64,000 bases of DNA. Source: Candidatus Latescibacterota bacterium (GTDB lineage Bacteria; JAAXHH01). Location of the stretch: contig JAAXHH010000034.1 in the NCBI GenBank assembly GCA_012270975.1, positions 221,364-285,363 of the forward strand, given 5' to 3'. Positions 9,801 to 17,855 of this stretch are shown here, piece by piece. A program made the position numbers and the translations under genes. Under the pieces are notes generated by a model, which was not told the origin of the DNA, did not search any database, and was given only the letters and a program-made list of their open reading frames with translations. Positions within the stretch are counted from its first letter, which is position 1; each line of letters begins with the position of its first letter.

Positions 9801-10271
9801 TACGCCGGGGCCCGCGCCGTACAGCACGTCTCCCTGGAAGGCGTGAACGAGCTCATGGGTGAGCACGTGCTCCAGTTCCGCGTACGACCCGGTAAAGGGA
9901 AGCAATATGCGGTTCTTGTTGAACTCCGTTACGCCGCCGGTGCCCTCGCTGATGAATCCGGACAGGACGTTGGTCTGCTGGAAGTCGGTATGAGAGGCGT
10001 AGAAGATGATCGGGACCTTGTCGCTGAACCGGTGCTGGAGAATCCGGCTCAGGCGGTTATACGACCGCTCGGCCATCCTCGCGGCATCGTAGGCGGCTTC
10101 TTCTTCCCCCTGGTAGTAATAGATTTCGAAGTGGGGCGTGGATATGATCTCCCACTTGAAGTCGCGGTACTGGACCTTGTTCCGCCCGAAGTAGTCTCCC
10201 TGTGCGGGTACTACCGTCGGCGTGGCCAGCAGGCACAAGACCGCCAGCATATACCTGATCCAATGTGGCAT
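6870..10271 (-). CDS. Secreted gluzincin-like protease with TolB-type propeller and BamA-like barrel
   Basis: A 1,133-residue exported protein. A signal peptide ends near AQ (residue 24). A peptidase MA-like metalloprotease domain follows, with HELVH at 139-143 and a downstream MEGMAEY supplying the third metal ligand. A beta-propeller built from PD40 blades comes next (about 330-620; repeated 'SPDGKKLVFVG'-like units). A Pro/Glu-rich low-complexity linker (about 635-740) leads to a C-terminal beta-barrel resembling the surface-antigen/Omp85 family, ending in FFTIGADF. The protein may therefore sit in the outer membrane with its own protease and propeller. The ATG at 10271 has AAGGAG at -10 and a near-consensus promoter immediately upstream. 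The substrate is unknown. Confidence 0.8.
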   Translation of the reverse strand: MPHWIRYMLAVLCLLATPTVVPAQGDYFGRNKVQYRDFKWEIISTPHFEIYYYQGEEEAAYDAARMAERSYNRLSRILQHRFSDKVPIIFYASHTDFQQTNVLSGFISEGTGGVTEFNKNRILLPFTGSYAELEHVLTHELVHAFQGDVLYGAGPGVSILNPMAFVAPLWFMEGMAEYLSLGGIDAYTHMWLRDAALQGYLPPTIPSMDYSFGVYRFGQALFAYIGDRYGDRKIGEILRKTGRMRNVNEAFRSSIGKDIEKLSDEWNEHVRKTYLPQIKDYDKPDAFARQLTDVRESRAGLHLAPAISPRGDKLVFISNKSLYNDIYLASAINGEVISKLVEGERSADFESLRFFSTSISWSPDERHIAFPAKVGARDALYVMDVRERNVIRRIKVDLDGATSPNWSPDGKKLVFVGLQGGQSDLYVVDATGGNLTALTRDRYTDRDPVWSPDGRKIAFSTDRGDVTNFRTLTFGYQQLALYDLATGEIEKIPDQIGKSISPQWSADGEKIAFISDRTGISNIFIWDMNSRETYQITNVLTGVTNVTAAGPAITWAQKADRLVFSSLSWGGFDLFAITDPASLMKEPYDHAKAATPGAAPVAQQLAPPLRTEPSEESPAPGEGDGASPDAAVTIADPLTTPPEAAPREGQSSSESGREKATTVRTVLTAPPDTTSATEAAPPDEAPEETESTELLQEPEFPFAPVLRGIGPGGELPDTTAWIDGTFKKRKYSPRFGLDYIGGNAGYSTQFGLVGSSLLSFSDILNNHKILVGANVFGSLTDANLLLQYTNLTRRVNWSVAAFQYSYDLFYNYQSPILTQVTTQVNRGVHFFVSRPFSQFSRIELGVQGVHRSRQLVDVSWNYFGIRRTRRGSLGSVNFIQPSIALVTDHTLYGVTGPIAGARGRVEVTPTFGELEYTRAFIDYRTYFNVLQRYAFAFRLFGLASEGRDQELYPFGGPYDFRGANYWSAWGSKVAMVNAEFRFPLIDVLAMGWPLPLAFQQIRGSLFVDAGSAWDQNTSAVQANQYAGYPNVGDFVDGRLVRNNGLGPGTMEELAGGPIAVAYGIGARARVGFLILKFDIARQFDLGRRPSWYNDENLPNVPQGLESEFPGTRSYRLRSALNDTQFFFTIGADF

Positions 10272-10296
10272 CCGGAGTCTCCTTGAAGATGGACCC

Positions 10297-10325
10297 ATCT
10301 TACCGTCCGGCTTTCCCCGTGTCAA
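10297..10325 (-). promoter_or_regulatory. Near-consensus sigma70 promoter of the protease/barrel gene
   Basis: On the minus strand TTGACA (10320-10325) is followed by a 17-nt spacer and TAAGAT (10297-10302). The predicted start of transcription lies only about 20 nt before the ATG at 10271, which gives a very short leader containing the AAGGAG ribosome site. Confidence 0.7.
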
Positions 10326-10613
10326 GCCAATTTGGGCCATTCGCGCACCCGTGCCGCGGGACACACGTTGGTCATTCGGAACCCGCCTATATTCATTGCA
10401 CGAAAATCCGCCGGCGGAGTTCGATTTAAAAGTGATCGGCGGTACTCGAGCCCGGGGCTGGAAGGCGGCGGTTTACCGTTAGACCCGGGAGGACGGGATG
10501 TTATTCCCGAAAACCGGGCAAAATGAAGAAGGCGGACCCGGAAAAGGCCCGCCGTCCTGTCTGACCGCCGATGCGCGACGCAGCCCGGAAACAGACGTTC
10601 CGGGCAGGTTCCG
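10326..10613. other. Intergenic stretch between receptor gene and protease gene
   Basis: Apart from the receptor's terminator (10519-10553), I see no coding potential with a ribosome site here. The stretch holds no tRNA-like fold and no long repeat. Confidence 0.5.
10519..10553 (-). terminator. Intrinsic terminator of the first TonB-dependent receptor gene
   Basis: On the minus strand the 8-bp stem GGCGGGCC/GGTCCGCC (one G-U pair) encloses a 7-nt loop and is followed by TTCTTCATTTTG. It lies about 60 nt after the receptor stop codon at 10614. Confidence 0.7.
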
Positions 10614-13388
10614 TCAGAACCGAACGGCCACGCCGGCGGAAAGCAGCCGGCCGATTTCCGGGGCGCCGACGAAGGCGCGGTACTTCTTGTTCAGCAGGTT
10701 GCTGGCTTCCACGCTTAAGGTAATCGCGGAAAACTCGTAGGCGACGTTGGCGTCGAACACGGCGTAGGAATCGACCGGGCCCGCGTACACGCCGTCCAGC
10801 ATCGGGAAGAAGCCGCGGTAGCTGACCTTGCCGCCCAGGGTCAGAGGCATCGACGCGGGGCGGAACGTAACGCCTCCGCTGAACTTGTGCTTCGGGGAAT
10901 TCAAGGGGACGTCGCCGAGGTTCTCCACGTTCTCGAACAGGTTCCGGTGTATATACGAGTAACTGCCCGTAATGTGCCACGACCGGGAGGGGAACCAGGA
11001 GAACCCCAGGTCGGCGCCGTAGACCGTGACGTCGCCGAAATTCCGATAGGTCAGGGCGACCGCCGTCGGATCGGAAGCCTGCTCGGGCGTCACCGTGCCG
11101 AAGGGAATCATCGCGGTGCCTTCCGCGATCTCGTCAATGTACCGGTCGACCTCGTCCGTGTAGTCGCCGTTCCCGTTGCCGCCGAAAGCGGCCGTGTCGA
11201 GAAACCTGATCAGGGTGGCCAGCTGTGCGTTCGCCGGGTCCGCCAGATAGTCGGCGATGCCCTGGCTCAAGGCGCTTCGGAGGGACCCTTCGTCGATAAA
11301 CACCGAGGGCGTGACGATCCAGAGCGGCAGGGTGTAATCGTTCATCTGCGTACGGTAGAAATCGGCCGCGAGGACCAGCTTGTTCCGGACAATGCCCTTG
11401 TACCCGAACTCGAGGGTCTGCGTGATGGTCGGCCGTATCTTGTCGATGTCCTGGACCGCCGAGACGTCGTACGGATCGAAACCCTGGGTTTCGGGGTTGA
11501 GCAGTTGCAGGGTGTTCGTCAGGCCGTGGAGTTTCTCGGGTATCACGCCGGTGAATTGGGCAGCCAGTTCGGGGGTCACGAGTCCGCCGCTATCGTTACC
11601 CAGTTGCGTGACCAACTCCGTGACCACGAGTTCCCTGGCCGCACTCCAAAGCATGTCATTGGCTGCCGGATCGTCGAGACGGAGGTAGGTATCCCTGGAG
11701 AGCCCCGCCACGGTGGCGAAGGGCGACCGGTACGTGGGCCTGCCGCTCTCGTCGCGGCGGAAGGTAAAGGGATTGCGCGCGCCGTACGACCGGATATCGA
11801 TGGTGTTGTCCGGTCCCAGGCCCAATCCTCCGAACAGGTCGGCGAATCCGAATGCGTCGGTAACCGCCCTGATGTCCAGCGATAAAGTGGTCACCGTTGG
11901 CGTGTTGAACGCCCTGTTGTAGGTGACCCTGAACGTATTTTCCGGACTGGGCTTCATCACTACCGCCGCGCGCGGAGAGAATACCGGGTTGTCCAGCCTG
12001 CTGTGCCGGTCCAGGCGACCGGCGAGCATCAGGCTCACCTGGTCGGTGAACCGGGTCTCGCTCTGGAGGTAGACCCCGTATTCGTTGGTGTCGTCATCGT
12101 CCTCGTACGCACCATGGATGGTCCCTTCGGTCCGTGGCCGGGTAAGCAGCAGGTCCACGCCGTAAACGAACTGCTGGCGCCGGCCGATGTCCGAGGTGTT
12201 CTGCAACTGCAACACGGTCAGCGACGACTTGTCCACCACGTCGTCGCCGGTGCGGAGCAACTGGGTTTCCCCCGCGTCGCTCTTGTTGTAGAAAAACTGG
12301 CCGAACCAGCCCTTGTACAACATCCGGCCCTGGAAGTAGCCGTACACCCAGTCCCTGCCCTGGGCCGACCCCTGGCCCGTCATCTGGATGCTGGAGCTCT
12401 TGGAATACCCCGCCGAACCGATGAACGTCAGCTCCTCCGACGGACGGACGTCGACCCTGATCTCTCCGTACTGGCCCCCGACGTCGAGATTGCGCGGCAC
12501 GACCTCGGCGGGATCGTGGTGCTCCCAGTCCCGGGCCTTCAGGTATTTGCCCGAAATCTTGAGTCCGATCATGTCGTTGACGCTGCTGGCGTGCCGGAAG
12601 GACGCCTTCCGCAGACCGCGTTCGCCCCCGGAGAGGGACACGAAGTTGCCTTCCGATCCGAAGGGGGACCGGGAAATGATATGCATCACGCCGTTGGAGC
12701 TGTTGGGACCGTAGAGCGCCGAACCGGGACCGCGGACGATCTCTATCCGTTCGATGTCCTCGCTGGTGATGGGAATGATGTGGAAGGAATTGATCCGCAG
12801 CGACGGGATCCGCGCGAGGCGGTTGTCCACCATCGTGAGCAGGAGGCCCGACAGCACTTTGTTGAAGCCGCGGATCACCGTGCTGGCCTGTACGATCCCC
12901 GTCTTCGCGTGGTCCACACCGCTGAGGTTCTTGATGTGTTCGTCGACGGACAGCGCCTGGGAATCCCGGATATCCTTCATATCGACCACTTCGACGGATG
13001 CCGGGGCGTCCAGCGCTTTTTCCCTCTTGCGGGAAGCGGACACCACGACCTGCTGGCCCACGAGCGTCGTGGCGGCAAGGATGAAATCCCTTACCGTATG
13101 CCCGCCGAACCTGATGGCGACGTGGTCGGCGGTGACCGTCTCGTAACCCAGGAAGGAAACGGTGACGTCGTACTCGCCGGCGGGAAGGCCATCTATGCGG
13201 TACATGCCCCGGTCATCGCTCGTCGTGCCGCGCAACGCCTCGATCGCGGGCCCTTTGACGACGATGTTGGCACCGAAGAGGCCGTCACCGGCCTCCGATA
13301 CCACCTTTCCCGTCAGACTGCCCGGATTCTGTGCCGATGCCGGGAGTACGCAGAGCAACAGGAAAAGAAAAACGACAACCCGTCGCAT
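10614..13388 (-). CDS. TonB-dependent outer-membrane receptor (CarboxypepD_reg type), copy 1
   Basis: A 924-residue receptor. Signal peptide 1-20 (VLPASAQ), then a CarboxypepD_reg-like N-terminal domain (about 22-105; GSLTGKVVSEAGDGLFGANI, YDVTVSFLGYETV), a plug domain (about 120-235; ERIEIVRGPGSALYGPNSSN) and a 22-strand barrel ending in a C-terminal Phe (SAGVAVRF). It would import a TonB-dependent ligand, which cannot be deduced. No SusD-like partner is adjacent. The ATG at 13388 has AAGGAGG upstream and a consensus promoter at 13513-13540. The next gene upstream (13564) is a close paralogue, so the pair probably arose by tandem duplication. Confidence 0.92.
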   Translation of the reverse strand: MRRVVVFLFLLLCVLPASAQNPGSLTGKVVSEAGDGLFGANIVVKGPAIEALRGTTSDDRGMYRIDGLPAGEYDVTVSFLGYETVTADHVAIRFGGHTVRDFILAATTLVGQQVVVSASRKREKALDAPASVEVVDMKDIRDSQALSVDEHIKNLSGVDHAKTGIVQASTVIRGFNKVLSGLLLTMVDNRLARIPSLRINSFHIIPITSEDIERIEIVRGPGSALYGPNSSNGVMHIISRSPFGSEGNFVSLSGGERGLRKASFRHASSVNDMIGLKISGKYLKARDWEHHDPAEVVPRNLDVGGQYGEIRVDVRPSEELTFIGSAGYSKSSSIQMTGQGSAQGRDWVYGYFQGRMLYKGWFGQFFYNKSDAGETQLLRTGDDVVDKSSLTVLQLQNTSDIGRRQQFVYGVDLLLTRPRTEGTIHGAYEDDDDTNEYGVYLQSETRFTDQVSLMLAGRLDRHSRLDNPVFSPRAAVVMKPSPENTFRVTYNRAFNTPTVTTLSLDIRAVTDAFGFADLFGGLGLGPDNTIDIRSYGARNPFTFRRDESGRPTYRSPFATVAGLSRDTYLRLDDPAANDMLWSAARELVVTELVTQLGNDSGGLVTPELAAQFTGVIPEKLHGLTNTLQLLNPETQGFDPYDVSAVQDIDKIRPTITQTLEFGYKGIVRNKLVLAADFYRTQMNDYTLPLWIVTPSVFIDEGSLRSALSQGIADYLADPANAQLATLIRFLDTAAFGGNGNGDYTDEVDRYIDEIAEGTAMIPFGTVTPEQASDPTAVALTYRNFGDVTVYGADLGFSWFPSRSWHITGSYSYIHRNLFENVENLGDVPLNSPKHKFSGGVTFRPASMPLTLGGKVSYRGFFPMLDGVYAGPVDSYAVFDANVAYEFSAITLSVEASNLLNKKYRAFVGAPEIGRLLSAGVAVRF

Positions 13389-13512
13389 TCAGGCCTCCTT
13401 CCCGCGGGATTCACCCGCGGGTGTGCCGGTTCGTGCGCCACCTTTTACGATTGGGAACGCGAATTCAAGTCCGTTCGGGAACGCTTGATCGGTCTTTCGC
13501 AGGATTGATATA

Positions 13513-13540
13513 AGTATATGCGAAAACAAGACTTTGTCAA
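13513..13540 (-). promoter_or_regulatory. Consensus sigma70 promoter of receptor copy 1
   Basis: On the minus strand TTGACA (13535-13540), a 16-nt spacer and TATACT (13513-13518). The predicted leader before the ATG at 13388 is about 115 nt. It sits in the 175-nt gap between the two receptor genes, so copy 1 can be transcribed independently of copy 2. Confidence 0.8.
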
Positions 13541-13563
13541 GCTGTTTGTCTCCATCCGGTCCG

Positions 13564-16398
13564 TCAGAAGCGCACCGCCAGACCCGCCATGACCAGGCGC
13601 CCGATCATCGGCGCACCGACGAAGGCCTGGTACTGCTTGTCGAGCAGATTGCTGGCCTCCACGCTGAACGTAACTTTCGAGAAATCATAGGAAGCGCTCA
13701 CGTCTACGACGGTATGGGATTCCACGTCGCCGACGTAGACGCCGTCGGCCATTTCAAAAGCGCCGCGGTAGCGCATGCGGGCGCCGAGGTTGAGCGGCAG
13801 GCCGGACGGCTTCAGGCCGAGCGCCAGGGACAGCTTGTGCTTTGGCGCGTTCAATGGAATGTCGTCGATGCCGTCCACTTTCTCGAACAGGTTCTCGTTG
13901 ATGAAGGAATAGCTGCCCGACAGGTTCCAGATATCGTTGGGATAATAGGAGAACCCGAGATCCGTGCCGTAGTACGAAACTTCACCGGAATTGCGGTAGG
14001 TCAGCATCACGGCGTTGGGGTCGGTGGCTTCCTCCGGGGTCACCGTGCCGTAGGGGATCGCGGCCGCCGTGCTCACGAAGATCCGGGTCAGCTCGTCTAC
14101 CGGCGACCCGTTTCCGTCGCCGCCCACGCCGGTGGCCGGATCATCGATCACCGCGAGCGCTCCGGCCAGCTGCGCGTTCTCCGGCAGGGCCAGTTGCTGC
14201 GCGATACCGGCACCCAGGGCCGAAGCCAGCGGGCCGGGATCCAGGAACACGTTGGGGGTCACGATGTGTATGGAACTGATGAAATCGTGGATCTTGTTCC
14301 GGTAGAAATCCGCGGTCAGCACCAGCTTGTTGCCGACGACGCCCTTGTAACCTACTTCAAACGTCTCGGTAATGGACGGTCTCATCGGGTCGACGTCTCT
14401 GACCGATGCCGGGTCGACGGGATTGAATGTACCCGTCCCCGTGTCCAGTACGCCCAGTGCATTCGTGAGCCCCGGCAGGGCGGACGGGATGACGCCCGGG
14501 AACGCGGCGGCCAACCCTGCCGCCTGCTGGGCCGCGAGCTGCGCGGCGTTCGGTGCCGGAAGACCGAGCGAAATCAGGTACTGCGTGATGATGGGGACCG
14601 CCAGCCCCTGGAGCTGCGGCGTAAGCTGCGCCAGCACGGCCCCGCGGGCCACGCCCCAGAGGAGATTGGTACTGGCCGGATCGTTCATGGGCAGATAGGT
14701 GTCCGCGGGCAGCCCCGCCACGGGGGCGAAGGGCGACCGGTACATGGGCAGGCCGTTGTCTCCGCGCCGAAACGTGAACTGCGAATTGACGCCCTGCGTG
14801 CGCAGATCGATGGTGCGGTCCGGCCCCAAGCCGAGGGCGGCGAAATTGGCGCCCAGGCCGAACGGATCGGAACCCGCGATCAGATCGAGGAAGTAATGCA
14901 CGGAACTGGGCGTGCCGAAGGCCCGGTTGTACGTCAGCCTGAGCGTACTCTCCGGCGAAGGCTTGATCACCAGGGCCGCCCGGGGCGAGAACACCGGGTC
15001 CTCGATCTTGCTGTGCTCGTCCAGCCGGCCGGCCAGCATCAGGCTGACCTGGTCGTTCAAGGTCGTTTCGCTCTGCACGTACAGCCCGTATTCGTCCAGG
15101 TTGTCGCGGTCTTCGAATTGTCCGTGGGTCGTGTTCCCGGTGTTGGGCCGGGTCAGCAGCACGTCCGCTCCATAGGTGAACTGTTGCCGGGCGCCCACCG
15201 CGAGGTTGTGCTGGAGTTGCATTACGGTCAGTCTCGAGGTGTCCACGATCGGCTGGGTGGTCCGGAGGAGCTTGGTATCGCCCGCGTCGTTCATGTTGAG
15301 AAAGATCTGCGCGAACCATCCCTTGTACTGCGAGCGGGCCTGAAAGAACCGGGTGGACCAGTCGACGGCCTGGGCCGCGCCCTGCCCGGTCATCTGGATG
15401 GCCTTGATCCGGGAATACCCCGCCGACCCGATGATGGACAGGTCGTCGGTCGGACGCAGGTCGATCCGGACTTCTCCGAGCAGGCGTTCGTTGTCGTTGT
15501 CTCGGGCGATGACCTCCGCGGGGTCTTCGTATGCCCACTCCCGGGCCTTCGAGTATTCGCCGGAAACCTTGAACCCGATCTTGCCGTCGACGCTGCTGGC
15601 GTGCCGGAAGGTCGCCTTGCGCAGACTGCGTTCGCCGCCGTACAGCGAGACGGCGTTGCCCTCCGAACCGATGGGCGAGCGGGTCACGATGTGCATCACC
15701 CCGTTCGCGCTGTTGGGGCCGTAGAGGGCGGAACCCGGCCCGCGGACGACCTCGATGCGCTGGATATCCTCGCTCGTCAAGGGGATTGCGCTGCCCATGT
15801 TGAGCCGGAGCGAGGCGATGCGCGCGATCCGGTTGTCCACCATCTGCAATAGGGATCCGGTGAAGGTGCGGTTGAATCCCCGGATCACGGTGGAGCTCTG
15901 GGAAACGCCGACCTTGGCCTGGTCCACGCCGCCCAGGTCCTTGATATAGTCGGTTACCGACAGGGCGGGGCGGTCCATGATCTCGTCCAGTTCCACCACG
16001 GATATGGAAGCCGGCGCGTCGAGCAGCTTCTCCTGCTTGCGCGACGCGGAAACCACCACCTGCTCGCCGATCAGCGTCGTAGCCGCCAGGCCGACGTCCA
16101 GCGTGGTGGTCTGGCCGCCGCGGATCATCACGCCGGCCGTGGTGACCGATTCGTAGCCGAGAAAGGACACGGTGACCTCGTAGTCCCCCGGCGGCAGGCC
16201 ATCGATGCTGTACGCCCCGTCGTCTCCTGCCGTCGTGCCCCGCAGTGCTTCGATCGCGGTCCCGCTGACGACGATGTTGGCGCCGGGCAACGCCGTTCCG
16301 TCTTCGGCGGCCACCCTGCCCGCCAGGCCGCCGGTTTCCTGGGCAGCCGCGGGCCCTACGCTGAACAGTATGAGCAGAATCACGCTTGCGATTCGCAT
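13564..16398 (-). CDS. TonB-dependent outer-membrane receptor (CarboxypepD_reg type), copy 2
   Basis: A 944-residue receptor with the same plan as copy 1: signal peptide (MRIASVILLILFSVGPAAAQ), CarboxypepD_reg-like domain (GGLAGRVAAEDGTALPGANI), plug (QRIEVVRGPGSALYGPNSAN) and barrel ending in VMAGLAVRF. Whole blocks match copy 1, including the VRGPGSALYGPNS motif and the end of the barrel. The loops differ, above all an Ala-rich insertion at about residues 620-650 (QAAGLAAAFPG region), as expected when paralogues diverge in ligand specificity. The ATG at 16398 has GAGGAGG upstream. An upstream in-frame ATG at 16482 would add 28 residues before the signal peptide and is unlikely. Confidence 0.92.
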   Translation of the reverse strand: MRIASVILLILFSVGPAAAQETGGLAGRVAAEDGTALPGANIVVSGTAIEALRGTTAGDDGAYSIDGLPPGDYEVTVSFLGYESVTTAGVMIRGGQTTTLDVGLAATTLIGEQVVVSASRKQEKLLDAPASISVVELDEIMDRPALSVTDYIKDLGGVDQAKVGVSQSSTVIRGFNRTFTGSLLQMVDNRIARIASLRLNMGSAIPLTSEDIQRIEVVRGPGSALYGPNSANGVMHIVTRSPIGSEGNAVSLYGGERSLRKATFRHASSVDGKIGFKVSGEYSKAREWAYEDPAEVIARDNDNERLLGEVRIDLRPTDDLSIIGSAGYSRIKAIQMTGQGAAQAVDWSTRFFQARSQYKGWFAQIFLNMNDAGDTKLLRTTQPIVDTSRLTVMQLQHNLAVGARQQFTYGADVLLTRPNTGNTTHGQFEDRDNLDEYGLYVQSETTLNDQVSLMLAGRLDEHSKIEDPVFSPRAALVIKPSPESTLRLTYNRAFGTPSSVHYFLDLIAGSDPFGLGANFAALGLGPDRTIDLRTQGVNSQFTFRRGDNGLPMYRSPFAPVAGLPADTYLPMNDPASTNLLWGVARGAVLAQLTPQLQGLAVPIITQYLISLGLPAPNAAQLAAQQAAGLAAAFPGVIPSALPGLTNALGVLDTGTGTFNPVDPASVRDVDPMRPSITETFEVGYKGVVGNKLVLTADFYRNKIHDFISSIHIVTPNVFLDPGPLASALGAGIAQQLALPENAQLAGALAVIDDPATGVGGDGNGSPVDELTRIFVSTAAAIPYGTVTPEEATDPNAVMLTYRNSGEVSYYGTDLGFSYYPNDIWNLSGSYSFINENLFEKVDGIDDIPLNAPKHKLSLALGLKPSGLPLNLGARMRYRGAFEMADGVYVGDVESHTVVDVSASYDFSKVTFSVEASNLLDKQYQAFVGAPMIGRLVMAGLAVRF

Positions 16399-16448
16399 GA
16401 TGAGAACCTCCTCACGAGATCTGGTTATGATTGAAGACCATTGGTGCG

Positions 16449-16476
16449 GGCCTGTGAATTTTGGCCTGTGAATTCT
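16449..16476. repeat. 14-bp tandem direct repeat before receptor copy 2
   Basis: GGCCTGTGAATTTT (16449-16462) is followed directly by GGCCTGTGAATTCT (16463-16476), just outside the end of the permease gene. It could be a duplicated operator or a replication slip; nothing decides between them. Confidence 0.75.
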
Positions 16477-16482
16477 GGCCAT

Positions 16483-17796
16483 CTATGACAAGAACACGTA
16501 TCGTGCGATAAAGACAAGGGCCAGCACATCGATGAGCGGATGCACTTCGCTTCCCCTGCCGCTTAGTCGCTTGATAATCGGGTAAGCGACGAATCCCACG
16601 GCCAGGCCGTCGGCGATGCTGAAAGTCAACGGAATCGATATCAGCGTCAGGAAGACCGGAACCGCCTCCGATGCGTCGCTCCACTTGACCTGCGCGGCCG
16701 AGGCCATCATCAGCACGCCCGTCACGACCAGGGCGGGCGCGGTGGCAAAGACCGGTATCGATTCCACCAGGGGCGTCAGAAACAGGGCGCCGAGGAACAG
16801 GACGGCGACGACCAGGCTGGCGAATCCCGACCGGGCCCCCGATGATATCCCCGTGGCGCTCTCGATGTAGGTCGTCACGGTCGATGAACCCAGGACGCTG
16901 CCGAAAACCGTCCCGACGGAATCCGCGAGAAGCGCGCGGTTGGCCCGGGGCAGCCGGCCCTGGGCGTCCAAGTAACCCGAACGTTCCGAAAGCCCGACCA
17001 ACGTGCCCATGGTATCGAACAGGTCTACGAAAAGAAGGGCGAACACGAGATGCAGTATGGCCGAGTTCAATGTCAAAGGCAGGTTGACGACGGCTTCGCC
17101 GAAGAGGGTCGCGGGCCAGACGGGAAGGCTGACGACGCCGGCCGGCCACGGCGCCACCCCGGCGATCATGGCCAGCAGCGCGACGCCGGCTACGCCCAGC
17201 AGGATGGCCCCGCGTACACCCCGCGCAAGCATCACGCCGGTGCCCAGCAATCCGGCCAGCGTCAGTCCCACCGTCCATGAGCGTACGTCGCCCAGGCCGA
17301 CCAGCGTGGCCGGATCGTCCACGATGATGCCCGCGTTCCTGAGCCCGATAAAGGCGATGAACAGTCCGATGCCCGCGGCCGTCGCGCGTTTCAGCGGTTC
17401 CGGGACCGCCGAAATGATCGCTTCCCGCACCCGCAGCACGGTCAGCAAAAGGAACAGGAGTCCCGAGGCCAGCACCACGGCGAGGGCAAGACGCCAGTCC
17501 ACGCCCATCCCCTGCACGATCGTGTACGTAAAAAAGGCGTTGAGTCCCATGCCGGGCGCCAGGGCAAAGGGATAGTTCGCCAGGAGCGCCATCAGCAACG
17601 TGCCGGCCGCCGCGGACGCGCACGTCGCGAAGAGCAGTTCCCCGAACAGCGCCTCGCCTATTGCTTCCGAAAGCATGCCCGGGTTCACCACCACGATGTA
17701 AGCCATCGTCATGAACGTCGTCAGGCCGCCGGTCGCCTCGGCGCGCCAGTTCGTGTTCAGCTCGTCAAATCTGAAGTAGGTCGCGATCCTGTTCAT
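16483..17796 (-). CDS. NCS2-type purine permease (AzgA-like adenine/guanine/hypoxanthine transporter)
   Basis: A 437-residue inner-membrane protein with about 12-14 hydrophobic segments. The N-terminus has GGLTTFMTMAYIVVVNPGM and later ALAPGMGLNAFFTYTIV, both hallmark motifs of the COG2252 hypoxanthine/guanine permease family. Further in, GSSTVTTYIESATGISSGAR is the conserved NCS2 signature. It probably imports purine bases with protons. It lies between tsaD and receptor copy 2 on the same strand with its stop about 85 nt before the receptor start, so co-transcription is possible. Exact substrate preference is unresolved. Confidence 0.92.
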   Translation of the reverse strand: MNRIATYFRFDELNTNWRAEATGGLTTFMTMAYIVVVNPGMLSEAIGEALFGELLFATCASAAAGTLLMALLANYPFALAPGMGLNAFFTYTIVQGMGVDWRLALAVVLASGLLFLLLTVLRVREAIISAVPEPLKRATAAGIGLFIAFIGLRNAGIIVDDPATLVGLGDVRSWTVGLTLAGLLGTGVMLARGVRGAILLGVAGVALLAMIAGVAPWPAGVVSLPVWPATLFGEAVVNLPLTLNSAILHLVFALLFVDLFDTMGTLVGLSERSGYLDAQGRLPRANRALLADSVGTVFGSVLGSSTVTTYIESATGISSGARSGFASLVVAVLFLGALFLTPLVESIPVFATAPALVVTGVLMMASAAQVKWSDASEAVPVFLTLISIPLTFSIADGLAVGFVAYPIIKRLSGRGSEVHPLIDVLALVFIARYVFLS

Positions 17797-17855
17797 GGGC
17801 AGGTTTCACGGTCTCCGAAATGACTTTCGATACGACCGGAATCGTAATGTCCGGG

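Noticed and set aside
7605..10286. Very long plus-strand open frame opposite the protease/barrel gene
   Set aside because: It lies wholly antisense to a gene with clear domains, has no ribosome site and reads as low-complexity sequence. GC-rich DNA gives such shadow frames; others occur opposite both receptors, parE and the CehA/McbA-like gene.
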